Source: Leptodontidium sp. MPI-SDFR-AT-0119 (Eukaryota; Ascomycota; Leotiomycetes; Helotiales; Leptodontidiaceae). Taken from it: DNA of 64,000 nt. Positions 1-10,250 of the stretch are shown here, one piece after another. The notes under the pieces are model-generated. The model had not been told where the DNA came from. It did no database searches and was given only the letters and a program-made list of their open reading frames with translations. Made by a program: the position numbers and the translations under genes. Within the stretch, counting starts at the first letter, position 1. Each line of letters opens with the position of its first letter. The stretch is taken from the NCBI GenBank assembly GCA_020726505.1, contig JAHLEZ010000003.1:1798001-1862000 (forward strand), given 5' to 3'.

Positions 1-162
1 GGCGTAACCATAAAAGGCGACCAGAAGCTCTACCTCAAGCACGCTTTCCAGCGAGCTATCGAGCGCGACCAATACAGACTCGAAGACCACAGCGGGAACG
101 GAGCACACGTACAGTACAGAATGTATTCCGAAAAGAAAACTGGAGCAAGCGAACCTGGCTGA
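1..162 (+). CDS. 3' end of an unrecognised gene (partial)
   Basis: Frame 1 is open from the window edge to a TGA at 160-162, 53 codons, with a charged composition (motifs such as KGDQKLYLKHAFQRA and EDHSGNGAHVQYRM) and a coding-like base composition. The upstream part lies outside the window, so no domain can be named. It could be the last exon of a plus-strand gene or a chance open frame. The opposite strand is also open over 56-247 but gives an arginine- and cysteine-rich sequence that looks less like a protein. Confidence 0.3.
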   Translation, partial: GVTIKGDQKLYLKHAFQRAIERDQYRLEDHSGNGAHVQYRMYSEKKTGASEPG

Positions 163-435
163 ACGCACAGCTGTTATTGCGATTCGACAACCCTTTCTTT
201 AACGGTGTTAAGAACATGCAAGTTCTATAGGTCCGGGTCCGGGCCAAGCCGAAAGTGTTCGCGGGCTGTCTATTTTGGTTTTTGCGTTGAGACGGATGTT
301 CATTAATGACTACCTTATGTAGAGGTTGATATGTATTGGTTTTAGGACATGGGATGTGGAATTGAGCTGGAGATGTTTAATCTCTTTTATACGATTCATC
401 TTTACCTCATTTACAGGAATCGAAACATGAGCAGC
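163..435. other. Intergenic, nothing recognised
   Basis: No coding signal is seen. The stretch separates the tail at the left edge from the 3' end of the minus-strand TPR-like gene, and presumably carries the 3' untranslated regions of both. Confidence 0.4.
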
Positions 436-2667
436 CTAATAGCCACTGATACCCATCCCCTCCAACTGCCTACCCGTAACCAAACCCTCCTCAACCATCT
501 CGACTAACAAAGCACCACCCCGCGGGAACTGCTTAACAACTATCTTCAACTCCTCTCCATTTCCCAACAGATCCTTAACCAAAGCCTCCTTGACCGCAGC
601 CTCAATACCCTATATCTCATTAGAAACCATCCGGAAAGTCACGGAAACCATACGACATTTAAATTGCGCAAGAAGTAAAGCAGTAGGATAGATAGATAAA
701 AAAAAAAATTGAAAATACAACTTACTTCATCTACAAATCCGTAATTCCCCGCTAGACTCTTAGCACCGACATAGAATTTCCCAGCATTCCTCAGTAGAAC
801 ATCCTTGTTATCCCGGGCTGTTTCAAAGACAATATCCGTCTGTCCAAGCTGGAATCGGGAGACTTCGACGTCGCCGCGTGCGATGTGGATCTTGACGAGG
901 TTGTCCGCGTCTGGGATTTTTGTCGCTGCGGTAAGGTGCTTGAGGGCTGTAGTGAGGGCTGTCCAACGGGCGGCGATGGTCTCGCGGCTGTTGGTTTGGG
1001 GGTAATTGAGGAGCTGGAGGCGGAGAGTGGAGTTGAATGCTATAAGAGCTTCGGCGTAGGAGCAGAGTCCCTCGGCTGAGGTGGTCAGGTCTAGTGGGGA
1101 GTAGGCTGCTTGGATAGAGTCGGCGTATCTCTTGACATCTGTGAGATTGGCTTGGAATTGAAGATTGGTGAAAGCACAGATGAAGTTGGCCTTGGTCATG
1201 TTGGCTTCGAGGGAGCGGCTGGTGCCAAGGACATATGTATCGAGCCTGCAATGAAGTGTTAGTCGGATATGATAAAGAGTGTGTTGGAAAGGTTTGTTGC
1301 GTTTTGGAATATGCCGATCCAGAAGGTGGGTAAGATATGAGGGGTATGAGTTCTTACTTGATATTGATGAGATCTTTGGCGTAACCTTCAACCCATCCGA
1401 TAGCTTGTTCTGAGACATTGAGCATCAGACCACATAGTTGTGCAAGTGTCTCAAGCTGAGCAAGGACAGTATCAAGCAAAACGTCATTGTCAACTGGCTC
1501 CACAATACTAGCCCATCTCTCGTCCTGTGCTGGCTCTTTTCCATCATCAACATCCATGGCAGACTCTCCAGAGAGAGAGACGCCGCCTTCTTCTGAGTCA
1601 CCGACACTCAGAACGCTCTGAACGCTCGACTCGGTGCCGTTGTCAGACATCATAGACTCAGCCAGTTGTGCTTGAGCGGCGGATTCCTGAGCTTGCCTCT
1701 CTTGGACTTCAAGACATAGCTGGAAGAGTCGCAGCGCTTCCTCGACGAGGTGGAGGGTGGAACCATCGGTAGACGACTCGGCCAGCTTCTCAGCAAGACT
1801 GGTGAGTATCTGGGCGGTGTTACTGAGGATATTAGCAACGTCTGTCCTTGCACCACGAGCATATGGTCGTGAATTGTGCTGTGTCATGTTGTGATATTGA
1901 AATGGTTATGATGAACATTTAAATCAAACTTCAAACAGGAAAAGAGAAGACAAGAGAAGCAGTATATATTGGATTCGAAAGGTGAAAGGGGAAGCGTGAA
2001 GCTGTGCATTTTTGATCTGGCTTATGACATTTGAAGAACCCGGAAGGTGAACATAAAACAATTTCCACTCACAATAAAGCGTCTGCATTCTCACCATTCA
2101 GGCTCAACGCATACTTGCTACTCGTCAAAGCTGTCTGAAGCAGGCCCAGGAGACTGCCGGGCAACTGTTGCAGCAGCTTTGGGTGTTGAGTAAGCTCATA
2201 CTGGACTCGGGCTCTGCATCAACATTTAGCAAATGCTGGTTTTCGAGGTATTGGGAAGATTTACTTGTTGTATGCTAAATCAAACGAGTTTGGGAACTTC
2301 TTCAGGGCTTCGTCGTAGCAGTCAATAGCTCGTATGAAAAATCTTGTTGACTGTAGATGCATAGGTTATGAAGTAAGCCACGTGATTTGACTCTACGTAA
2401 TGGATGGGTTAATGGACCTTTGCGGCATCTCCGCCTCTCCACTTCTCGCCGGCTTCTTCGAAGTCTACACCCGCTATAGAAGGTTAGTTACGTCCTGTGG
2501 GGCCTTGGTAGCAAAGACCTCACCTGCTAGATACTCATCGGCTGTCTCTGGGGCCTGTTGCTCATCAGCTTCCAATCTTGGTTGTCCCACCCAAGCTGTG
2601 AACCTACTGCTTGAACATGCTTTGACTTCTTCTTGGGCATCTTCGTGAATTGCTTTTGCTTTGGCAT
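436..2667 (-). CDS. TPR-like conserved fungal protein, seven exons, one frame break near the start
   Basis: Exons on the minus strand: 2667-2524, 2473-2418, 2350-2265, 2213-2073, 1822-1358, 1245-726 and 609-436. Phases agree at every junction, and the stop is a TAG at 438-436. Corrected for one missing base the protein is about 528 aa. The N-terminal third holds tetratricopeptide-like helices (AGVDFEEAGEKWRGGDAA, then AIDCYDEALKKFPNSFDLAYN), followed by alanine- and leucine-rich helical repeats to the end and an acidic serine-rich linker encoded around 1500-1650. TPR helices act as protein-protein scaffolds; the partner is unknown and I cannot name the orthologue. The only plausible start, ATG at 2667-2665, is out of frame with the rest of exon 1: one extra base just after the third codon would join them, and the exon-end phase independently demands one more base. 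Either the sequence lost a base or the true start lies upstream. Confidence 0.7.
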
Positions 2668-4318
2668 CTTGGTGTTGAGAAATTTCTAGACTGTGGATTG
2701 GAAGGTTGTACCGGCGATATGGCGAATGGCGTCGAGGATAAAATATGATGTTCTGGGAAGAAATTGTTCACGACTCGCATCGATTTTCTGGACCTCTGCT
2801 AAGCGAGCCTCTACAGTCAACCTCCTTCGAAGCTGCTGGAATAAACAAAGAGGCGACTGTAATTGATGACATGGCTTCAGTGTACGCAGAACCCTGAAGG
2901 TAAGTTTGAATAACTCAACTCCTACCTAGTGCTACAACAGCATTTGCTTTTTTTTTTCACTCTCGTTAATTCGTCCAAACGGAGGATCTCCTGCAAGCCA
3001 ACGGCTTCCGTATGAAGCCTCGAGATTGTTAATAATCGTCGTACATGTGCTGTACTACGAGAATTCATGCTGTTGCCAGCAGCGAGGCTATAGACGCTGC
3101 AACGGCGGATTCGTTTCAATATATTTGAACAACAGATCCTCTCACCCGGGTCAAATTCGAGGGAGCTAAGCGGGGCAAGCAGAAGATGAGAATGATCATC
3201 GCTTTGACCCCTCAATCATACTTGCTAGTTATGACTTAGATCAAGAACAACGCGGCTGATGTCGAAACCTTAATACGATCAAAGGTACAGGGCCATCCTG
3301 CTTGCCACGTTTCAGGAGATCTCAAAAGGCTGAACCTTGATCGCACTTCTCCACGTGGTCTTCCACATACGTGTGTGGTGGTGTGTTGCTCCAGGCTGTG
3401 ATAGTGACTAAGCACGCCGCTGAGACAGACTGCACATCTCGAGTTCCCCTCACAGTGACATCTCAGATCTGCAACAATGAGTTATTCTTGTCGGGATCTT
3501 GAAGCACCTTGAGGTCATCTTATCATTTGGCCGAAAAGTCTCAGATGTGAGATCCATATCGGAAATTTCTCCATGTCGCGGAGTGATCTACTTACGAACC
3601 AGCCCCCTGATCACCCATCCTGTATGCGAGTTCATCCCTTTGCAAGGACGAGTAATTACGACATCGTATTGATTGAGGTTTTATTGCCGGGTTGCTGATA
3701 TCACAGTGGTCTACTGGTAATTTAGTAGCACTGCGACCTTCAAGACAGCCCCTCAATCCTTCCATCCATCTTGCCTTCAGTCTTCCTCCTCCATCCGAAC
3801 CATCGCAAGACCTCAGACAACGAACGGCATTCGAATAAACAAACAAACAAACAAAAAACGTCAACGTCAAGTCTCTAACAGATTGTAAGACGAGACCTTG
3901 TCTTGTTGTTCCTCGCTTTGCCGCGCTCGCCTCTCCATAAATTAATCTCCTGGGCGATCTCCGGCCCGCATTTCACCCTTCGAGAAGCACGACCAGCACG
4001 ATCAGCACCCGCCTCCTGTTTGAGATTGAGACTTCAACCTCGTGGCAACCCGACGAACTCACCTGCAACTCCACCCTCCACTCCAATCCAATCCAATCCA
4101 ATCCACCCCGACCGAATCCCAAGCCGCACTAAACCAAACATCACCCTTTCATCCTCGCCCTCGACATCATCTCTCCTCTCCTTCCCTCGACGATTAGACT
4201 CAAACCCCGACCAGCCTACCCTCCAAGCACCACCGCACAACTCTCGCGGCGGTCACTCCACAATTCCTGCTCCATCCCTGGAAAAAGGACTAAGAAACCT
4301 GAAACCGAAAGGCAAAAA
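2668..4318. other. Intergenic, promoter side of two divergent genes
   Basis: No supported gene. On the minus strand, about 2690-2900 is open for roughly 70 codons (ending in motifs like RLAEVQKIDASREQF and ILDAIRHIAG) and looks protein-like, but it has no start codon and no clean splice into the TPR-like gene. From about 3900 the plus strand becomes pyrimidine-rich with CAATC-type repeats at about 4080-4105 (CCAATCCAATCCAATCC), as expected for a fungal promoter and leader. Confidence 0.4.
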
Positions 4319-4508
4319 ATGGGTGCTTCATTGGAATCATCTCGCCCTATAATGGCCCCAAGTGTGAGTCTTTCTCTCTCCCTCTCTCCCTCTTCTCCAG
4401 CCCAGCCCAGCCCATCTCCATCGTCTCGATTCCCTCATCGCAACTTATCGTCTCCTCGTCTTGTCCTCGTACAGCAGCCCGTCTACGATCTACACACAGT
4501 AGCTGACC
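4319..4508 (+). promoter_or_regulatory. 5' leader with an upstream ORF and a leader intron
   Basis: A good donor (GTGAGTC at 4364) and a TACAG acceptor ending at 4474, with a long CT-rich tract between them, define a 111-nt intron in the leader of the 4509 gene. An upstream ATG at 4319 would be translated through the donor (start MGASLESSRPIMAPS) and does not join the main reading frame. It may act as an upstream ORF that lowers translation. Confidence 0.4.
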
Positions 4509-4862
4509 ATGTCTTCCCCCGAAAAGGTCACCTCGAAGCGCACCTCCGCCCGCTTCAGCACCTACAGCGCCGCCCCCTCAGTCGCCAACACCGTCAAGAC
4601 GACGCTCTCCTCCGACTCAGCCCAGCAGGAAATCAAGGACATCGAGAACGGCCTCCTGAAGCTCGAGAATAAGAAACTAGCAACACAACGCTTCGTCCCT
4701 ACAAAGGAGAAGACCGAGCACCTGAGCAGCCTGGCATTGGGAGCGAAGCTAGAGCGTGCCTTGGGCAGGAGAATGGGAGGACAGGATGCCGTGATGCGGG
4801 ATCGCAAGAAGCCCGTTCTGGACGAGAAGCTCTTGGAGAATGAGAAGGTGGCTGTGGCATGA
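4509..4862 (+). CDS. Small conserved-looking protein of unknown function (117 aa)
   Basis: A single uninterrupted exon starting MSSPEKVTSKRTSAR. I do not recognise a family. It is charged and mostly helical, with a Ser/Thr-rich first 40 residues, a predicted helix around DIENGLLKLENKKLATQRF (residues 45-65) and a basic segment LALGAKLERALGRRMGGQD (about 76-95). There is no signal peptide or membrane segment. The start is chosen as the first ATG after the leader intron and sits in the context ACC ATG. The strong codon pattern and GC-rich third positions argue that it is real. Confidence 0.65.
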   Translation: MSSPEKVTSKRTSARFSTYSAAPSVANTVKTTLSSDSAQQEIKDIENGLLKLENKKLATQRFVPTKEKTEHLSSLALGAKLERALGRRMGGQDAVMRDRKKPVLDEKLLENEKVAVA

Positions 4863-6236
4863 ATGGAGATACCCTACATTTCAATTAGATTCACTACACG
4901 AATACGGCATCGTGCTCAAGGAGGGGCAGGGTCTGGGGTGGATGACAATTGGAACTGAGCAGTGGTACATGAGCATGGTGGTTAGGACAGGAACACAGTG
5001 GACGAGCAGACATGGAATGATTGGCTATGACATTGAGAAACGAACGAACGCGAACGCGGGTATGCATTTAGGCGTTCGACTTCATCCTTCCCTTTTAACA
5101 TCTCTATTTCCTTTTTTCCCCCTCGGTGGATGGATGGGCTTCACTAATAGTGTTGCGTTGCGCTGTTACGAATTTGCAGCGTTTGTTTTTGGTACGAGTT
5201 ATACCATCTGGTTTTGTTTTTTGTCTTGCATTGGTTGCTGGCTGCTGGCTCTTTTTTCTTTCTCATATCAGATCGGGAACCCTGCGTGGTCTACTTGGAC
5301 TATGCTTGTTTGAAAGGGAGGGAAGGATACACTCTAGATACCTACTTTGAGCTAGAGTTTTGGCAGATGGAGAAAATAGATACTACTACACCAAACCAGG
5401 TTGTGTTTCTTTTATCTCCACATTTCGTGATTCGTGATGGAAGGTAGGCGTCTCTTGTGTTAATGGGCATACAAGGAAACCTTGGTTCTTTGGTTGTCTA
5501 CTGTGGCGTATTATATCTGAACAGCAGTCAAGGAAGCCAAGCTCGCCCACCCAATCTGTTCACAGGTCAATTCAAAATGTGCACCATCATCTTCACCATA
5601 GTGTAGGACCAAAGGGTAAGTCAGAATGGCTGACTGTTATTACTTTATTGCATAATTACAGTCCTTCGGGATTTCCTCATCTGCCGTCTACCATCTTCCA
5701 CTCCATCTCCCAATCGCATTCTTCATTCCCAGAATACCATCAAAGCCACCCACCCATTCATTCCGCTGAACTATCCATCTTCCATTCCCAGCAAACGTCA
5801 ACCAAAGCACATGCACGCATAGATCATCTTCCATCCACCACCCCCACTAGCCGCCACCTATCATACTATTAAGAAAAGGGGGAATCCGAGCCAGACCAGC
5901 AAATAACACCACGCACGAGTAGATTTTGATGGGAAATTCGTCGATTTCACACCCGTTACAAGTGTGGCCATGGCCCATCCCGTTTTGAAAATGCAAAATG
6001 ACGCACGCAAAATAGGACATCAAGGCATTATAACAAGTGAGAAGAAGACCTGCTGAACTTTTGCTCCGAGAAAAAAGAGAATCGAAGATGGAGATAGAAT
6101 GCATGCGGTGAGAAGGTGAAGGTAGAGTTACAAGTGTCCTGGTCTCATGAGGGACCGAAGTCCAAGTATGGTACAGTGTCGAAGTTGAAGATGGTGAATG
6201 AGGGAGGATGACGGCGATTAGGATCGATTTCATAAA
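4863..6236. other. Intergenic between convergent genes
   Basis: 3' flanks of the 117-aa gene (+) and the NTF2/RRM gene (-). The first 600 bases are T-rich on the plus strand, as in a long 3' untranslated region. The open frames present are short, of odd composition and unlike proteins. Nothing else is seen. Confidence 0.45.
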
Positions 6237-7903
6237 TCAAGCGTTGGTGGGTGTGCTCGTTCCCCGGCCTCGAGGAGCACCTCCACCTCCACGGCCACGG
6301 TTTTGGAATTGACCTCGGCCTCGTGGGTTAAGTCCTCCACGTCCTCCAGCATATCCGTTTCCTCCATAAGCACTTGGCTTAGGTCGGCGAGGCTCGACAT
6401 AAATAGCCTCTCCAGAAACCTGGTGTGGGTTGGCAGCAGCGGCGGCCTGATAACCTTCAGGGGTTGCATACTCGACAAAGGCGCAGTTCTAGTTTCATAT
6501 TAGCTATAGGAAGAAAAACACAAAAAAGATTGCTCTTACCTTTCCACGGTTGACATCGAAGTAAATCAAGTTGCCAAATCCGCCCAGAGCAGCACGGAGC
6601 TCCTCAGTTCCAACCTTCTCCGTAACATTTCGGACGTATCCCATAGTACCCTCCTTCTCAGGGGGGCCAGAGATCGATTGTGGTCGGTTCTGTCTCTTTG
6701 TGTGGTCACTTCCGACACTTTGCCATCCAGCACCGTTCTCCTTGTCCTTTTCAGCAGCTGGGGCAGGTGCGGGGGCTGGAGTAGCAGCTTGAACTGGCTT
6801 GGCAGCTGGTGGAGCTGGACGAGCTTGAGCAGGTGGTGTAGAAGTCTTGGGAGCGACGACTGGAACGGCAGGCTTAGGGGCGGAACCGACTGCGGCTGCG
6901 GCTCTGCTTGCCCAGCTGAGTGGCTTGGGTGGACCGGCTGGTTGGATGGGAGCTGCTGGCTTGGTGGTAGATGGGGCACGGGTGAGGGCTGGGGTTGGAA
7001 CAGGGTCCTTTGGCTTCTCTGGCTCCTTGATCTCCTCCTCGACCTCCTTCTCAGCAACCTCTGGGGTGGGAACCTCCTCGACCTTGGGAGCAGGAGCTGG
7101 AGTCTCCTCGACTTCGGGAGCTGGGGTACCATTGGTAGTTGGGGTAGCTTCAGCAACTGGCTCTGGCTCAACAACTTCCTCCAGCTTCTTGTCTACAACC
7201 TCGGCGTCCAATGGAGCGGGTTCCTCAATTGTAGCCTGAGCCTTTGGCATCTCGACATCCTCAACGAGAGGTCCGGCAGCAGACTCCTCCTGAGCATTCT
7301 CAACAGGCTCCTCCTCGCCCTCCTCATTGATATATCTGAAGATGTCGTTGAGAACGAAGTATCCGGTAGGTTGTTGAGCGAGAACGAAAGTTTGAACAAA
7401 CTTCTTCAATTCGGCGGACTTGTTGGAGGTTTCACCAATAACTTGGATAACGATGTTGTCGTACGAAGCTTGGGAGTCAACGTTGGAGACGCGAACCTTG
7501 CAGTCTTGGAAGTCGAGGTCCTTGATGCGCTCTTGGATAGCCTGCAGATGTTAGCTCGAGATATGATGTAGGATGGCGGCAGACTTACACTTCGGCCGAC
7601 GGAAACTGGAGCAACCTCTGCCTCGAGACCGGAAACGAATTGAGACCGCTTTCCATAGAAGAGCTGTAGCTAGTCAGTATATGTGGGCCATAGGGATCAT
7701 GTTCTACATACGTGAAGCTTCTCTGGGGACTTGCTCAGAGTGGTGTAGTATTGCTCGACGAAGTACCATCCAACCTCATCCTTCGAAAGGTCATTGCCCG
7801 AAGCGTTTCCACTGGTGGAATCAGCGGCACCCGAGGTAGCTGGGTACTGCTCAGTAGTGCTCTTGTACTGCTCTTGTTGAGCGAAGCTGCCATTGGTCGC
7901 CAT
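6237..7903 (-). CDS. NTF2-domain and RRM protein (G3BP / Nxt3-like)
   Basis: Exons 7903-7712, 7663-7589, 7541-6540 and 6488-6237; all junctions keep phase and give 506 aa. An N-terminal NTF2-like domain (about residues 40-165; VGWYFVEQYYTTLSKSPE, then FVLAQQPTGYFVLNDIFRY) is followed by a long Pro/Ala/Glu-rich disordered linker (about 170-370). An RRM comes next (about 385-460, with RNP-like GKNCAFVEYA), and the protein ends in an RGG-rich tail (GGRGGLNPRGRGQFQNRGRG). This is the architecture of animal G3BP and fission yeast Nxt3: cytoplasmic RNA-binding proteins of stress granules that bind ubiquitin proteases (Bre5/Nxt3 with Ubp3). The exon that completes the RNP motif is split by the last intron. 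An internal ATG at 7409 would drop half of the NTF2 domain and is not the start. Confidence 0.92.
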
Positions 7904-10250
7904 CGTAGTGAAGATTTCGGGAGATGAGGAAGACTTAAGTCGACCTCACGAGACAGGAGTCAAGAGGAGGATGGCGGAACGTTGGAGATGAAGTTGCGAA
8001 AGTAGTAAGGAAGACGGTGAATCTTCCAACAAAGTGCAGTGAGTGATGCGGGATTGGGGGGTCGAGCTTTCGAGTCCTGTCACGGATATCGAACGCGTTG
8101 GTGCTGCAACCTGAAGGAGGGACAACTGGGCGATGCTTTTACGACGAGAAGGGATCTCGGGGGCAGTGGAAATACAATAAGATTAGGAAGAGGCTGAAGG
8201 GAAGAACCGAAAAGAAGTTCTATTGGGAAGGACTGGAGGTTGGGGAGCGGTGGAGGTGGGGGAACAATTTGCTGTGTTTGCAGAGGGTGGAAGGTTGAAG
8301 GTGGAAGATGCTCGATTCGATTTTGTCAATTGGAAGCTAAAGCCATTTTGCGCTAAACGAACCAAGGGTATTGGGTCACGTGATCAAAGGCCAAGCTCCG
8401 CTCCTCCTGCCTCCGAAGGAAAGCTACCCACCCCAACCTAGGTATGTTCGTACCTAGGAATCTAGGTAAGTTGGTTGGAGTCAAAACCACAGACCGAACT
8501 TAACAATATGCTTAAATAAACTAGGTATTTATGTTTCTTCAGTTGCTGTCTTCTCCATTGTTTTCAAAGTCCGCGACTTTCTTTGATAACATCAACCACA
8601 TATCTATCGAGCATCTATGAATGACCCAATCTTTGACAGTACTCCTAGTATCATAGTCTTCCAGTTGTGCTGGCTTCTTTTCCTCGCGTGATTCCAGAGC
8701 CTCTTAACCAAATTGTCTGCGCAAGTTGAGTCCTTAGCGTCTCGAAATTTTGCAGGCCTCAAGAGAGCACTCCGTAATTTTGTCCTATGGTCTATGCCCA
8801 ATTCCAAGAGAGCTTTTCTAGATGTTCGGAATTCGAGTGTGTTCTTCTTCCGCTGTGTTTGCATAGCTCAAACTAGCAATTTGTCAACTGGGTCTTGCAC
8901 ATTGTGTTTATCATGCTTACCAGCTCAAGTGGTTGCTGGTGTTGAGAATCTGCTCCAGGTGGGTTTTCTACACAAGTCCTAGGATTTCTCTTTTCTTGTT
9001 GTTTAAAACTTTACATCTCTAAAACTTCCGTCTATCCTTGAAACTGCACAACCTACTCGTTCATCACAATTTAAGGCATTTTAACCATCATATCCTGAGT
9101 CTTACGTTATGAACCGTATCTAACGAAGATTTCGAAGATTGATAATGATGAACCAGCAAGAAAGCATGGATAATAGCTTTGAAGATACAAGTACTTGGTA
9201 AGCAGCGGAATTTGGGCGTAGAAGACTCAAGTCTAACTTACTTTTTGCATCTTCAAGCCGTGTTCAGGTGCTCGAGTTCGCGACTCAAGGCAGTATCCGG
9301 AGGAAATTTACTTTTCTCCCTCCACAATTGCCCGACAAACTTCTCAGAAGCCTTTCAGAGTGTTCCAAGCAACTTCCGAACATTTGTATGTGCTTGTATG
9401 TATTCCCAGCCTCAGCATGTTCCTAACACTTGTACAAATTTCGTATCGAAGCCACCGACTACTCGTCACAGACCCCACAAATCCCAAATCACACTCCAAG
9501 GCAACGATGTAAATCTCTGGACATCCTCTATCATTTTAGAGCTACTGAAAGTATACTCTTCTCTATCTACCATTGTGGACTTCGGTAATGTGCTGGCGAC
9601 TCCATACGCGATGCGGACTCCTCTTTCATCGATCTCTATTTCGGAATGGACATTAGCTCAAACGAATGGATTTTGACTTGGATGAACTTCCTGAAGTTTG
9701 GTATACAAACCAAGGAGTCGGGGTCGGTCATCATACCATAGCTATGGAGACTCGTCTGTATGCTTTGCTGGCGCTGAAAATGAGAAATCGAGCGGATTCA
9801 ATTTGATGGGAAAGAACCCAGCGGGGCTTGGTTTCGAAAAGCAATAAATTGGGGTATGTCTAGAGGGAAATGGATATCTAGGGATGCTTATGTGGAATTA
9901 AGTATTGAGAAACAAAAAGGGTGAGGAAATGAATAGCGTCAGTATAATTGTTATTTGGTAATGCATCTACCTTTTGGATCAAAAAATTATTTTCTCAGAT
10001 CAAAAATCAACTGATTTTGTATACGCCACAGAAGCGTTCCTTTTAATATCTCATACGCCCACTGTAGCGGAGAGGAAATTCCACTGATTACTTTGCTTTC
10101 ACTTCAACCCCCGTCACGTGAATCGATCCACTAAAATCGCGTGTCGCGGTTTCCATTTCACTTTACGCGGCCCCAAAGCTCAATTCACCTTCCCGCATCT
10201 CAAGCAAACGAACAATCAGGCAGCTCTTACTACCTACACCAACTCTCACC
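7904..10250. other. Long intergenic stretch with a possible decayed gene
   Basis: 7904-8600 carries the promoter of the NTF2/RRM gene, a CACGTG box at about 8377 and an inverted repeat (listed separately). On the plus strand 8600-9900 holds scattered protein-like segments, for example QLPDKLLRSLSECSKQLP near 9320 and SRNFAGLKRALRNFV near 8740. They are in different frames with many stops. The leucine-rich pattern resembles F-box/LRR-type fungal proteins, so this may be a relic, but no gene can be drawn. 10100-10250 is the Pob3 promoter and leader. Confidence 0.35.
8437..8458. repeat. Perfect inverted repeat CCTAGGTA with a 6-nt loop
   Basis: CCTAGGTA, TGTTCG, TACCTAGG: two 8-nt arms pairing perfectly around six bases. 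CTAGGTA is repeated at 8463 and, as ACTAGGTATT, at about 8520, and the same core occurs far away near 35938. It could be a protein-binding site or simply a common short motif of this genome. Confidence 0.6.

Noticed and set aside
6678..7571. Long plus-strand frame of 297 codons rich in Trp, Leu and Ser
   Set aside because: It is the reverse complement of the low-complexity Pro/Ala/Glu linker of the NTF2/RRM gene.
9179..9676. Plus-strand frame of 165 codons
   Set aside because: No domain in this frame; the leucine-rich text that looks like a protein lies in a different frame with stops.
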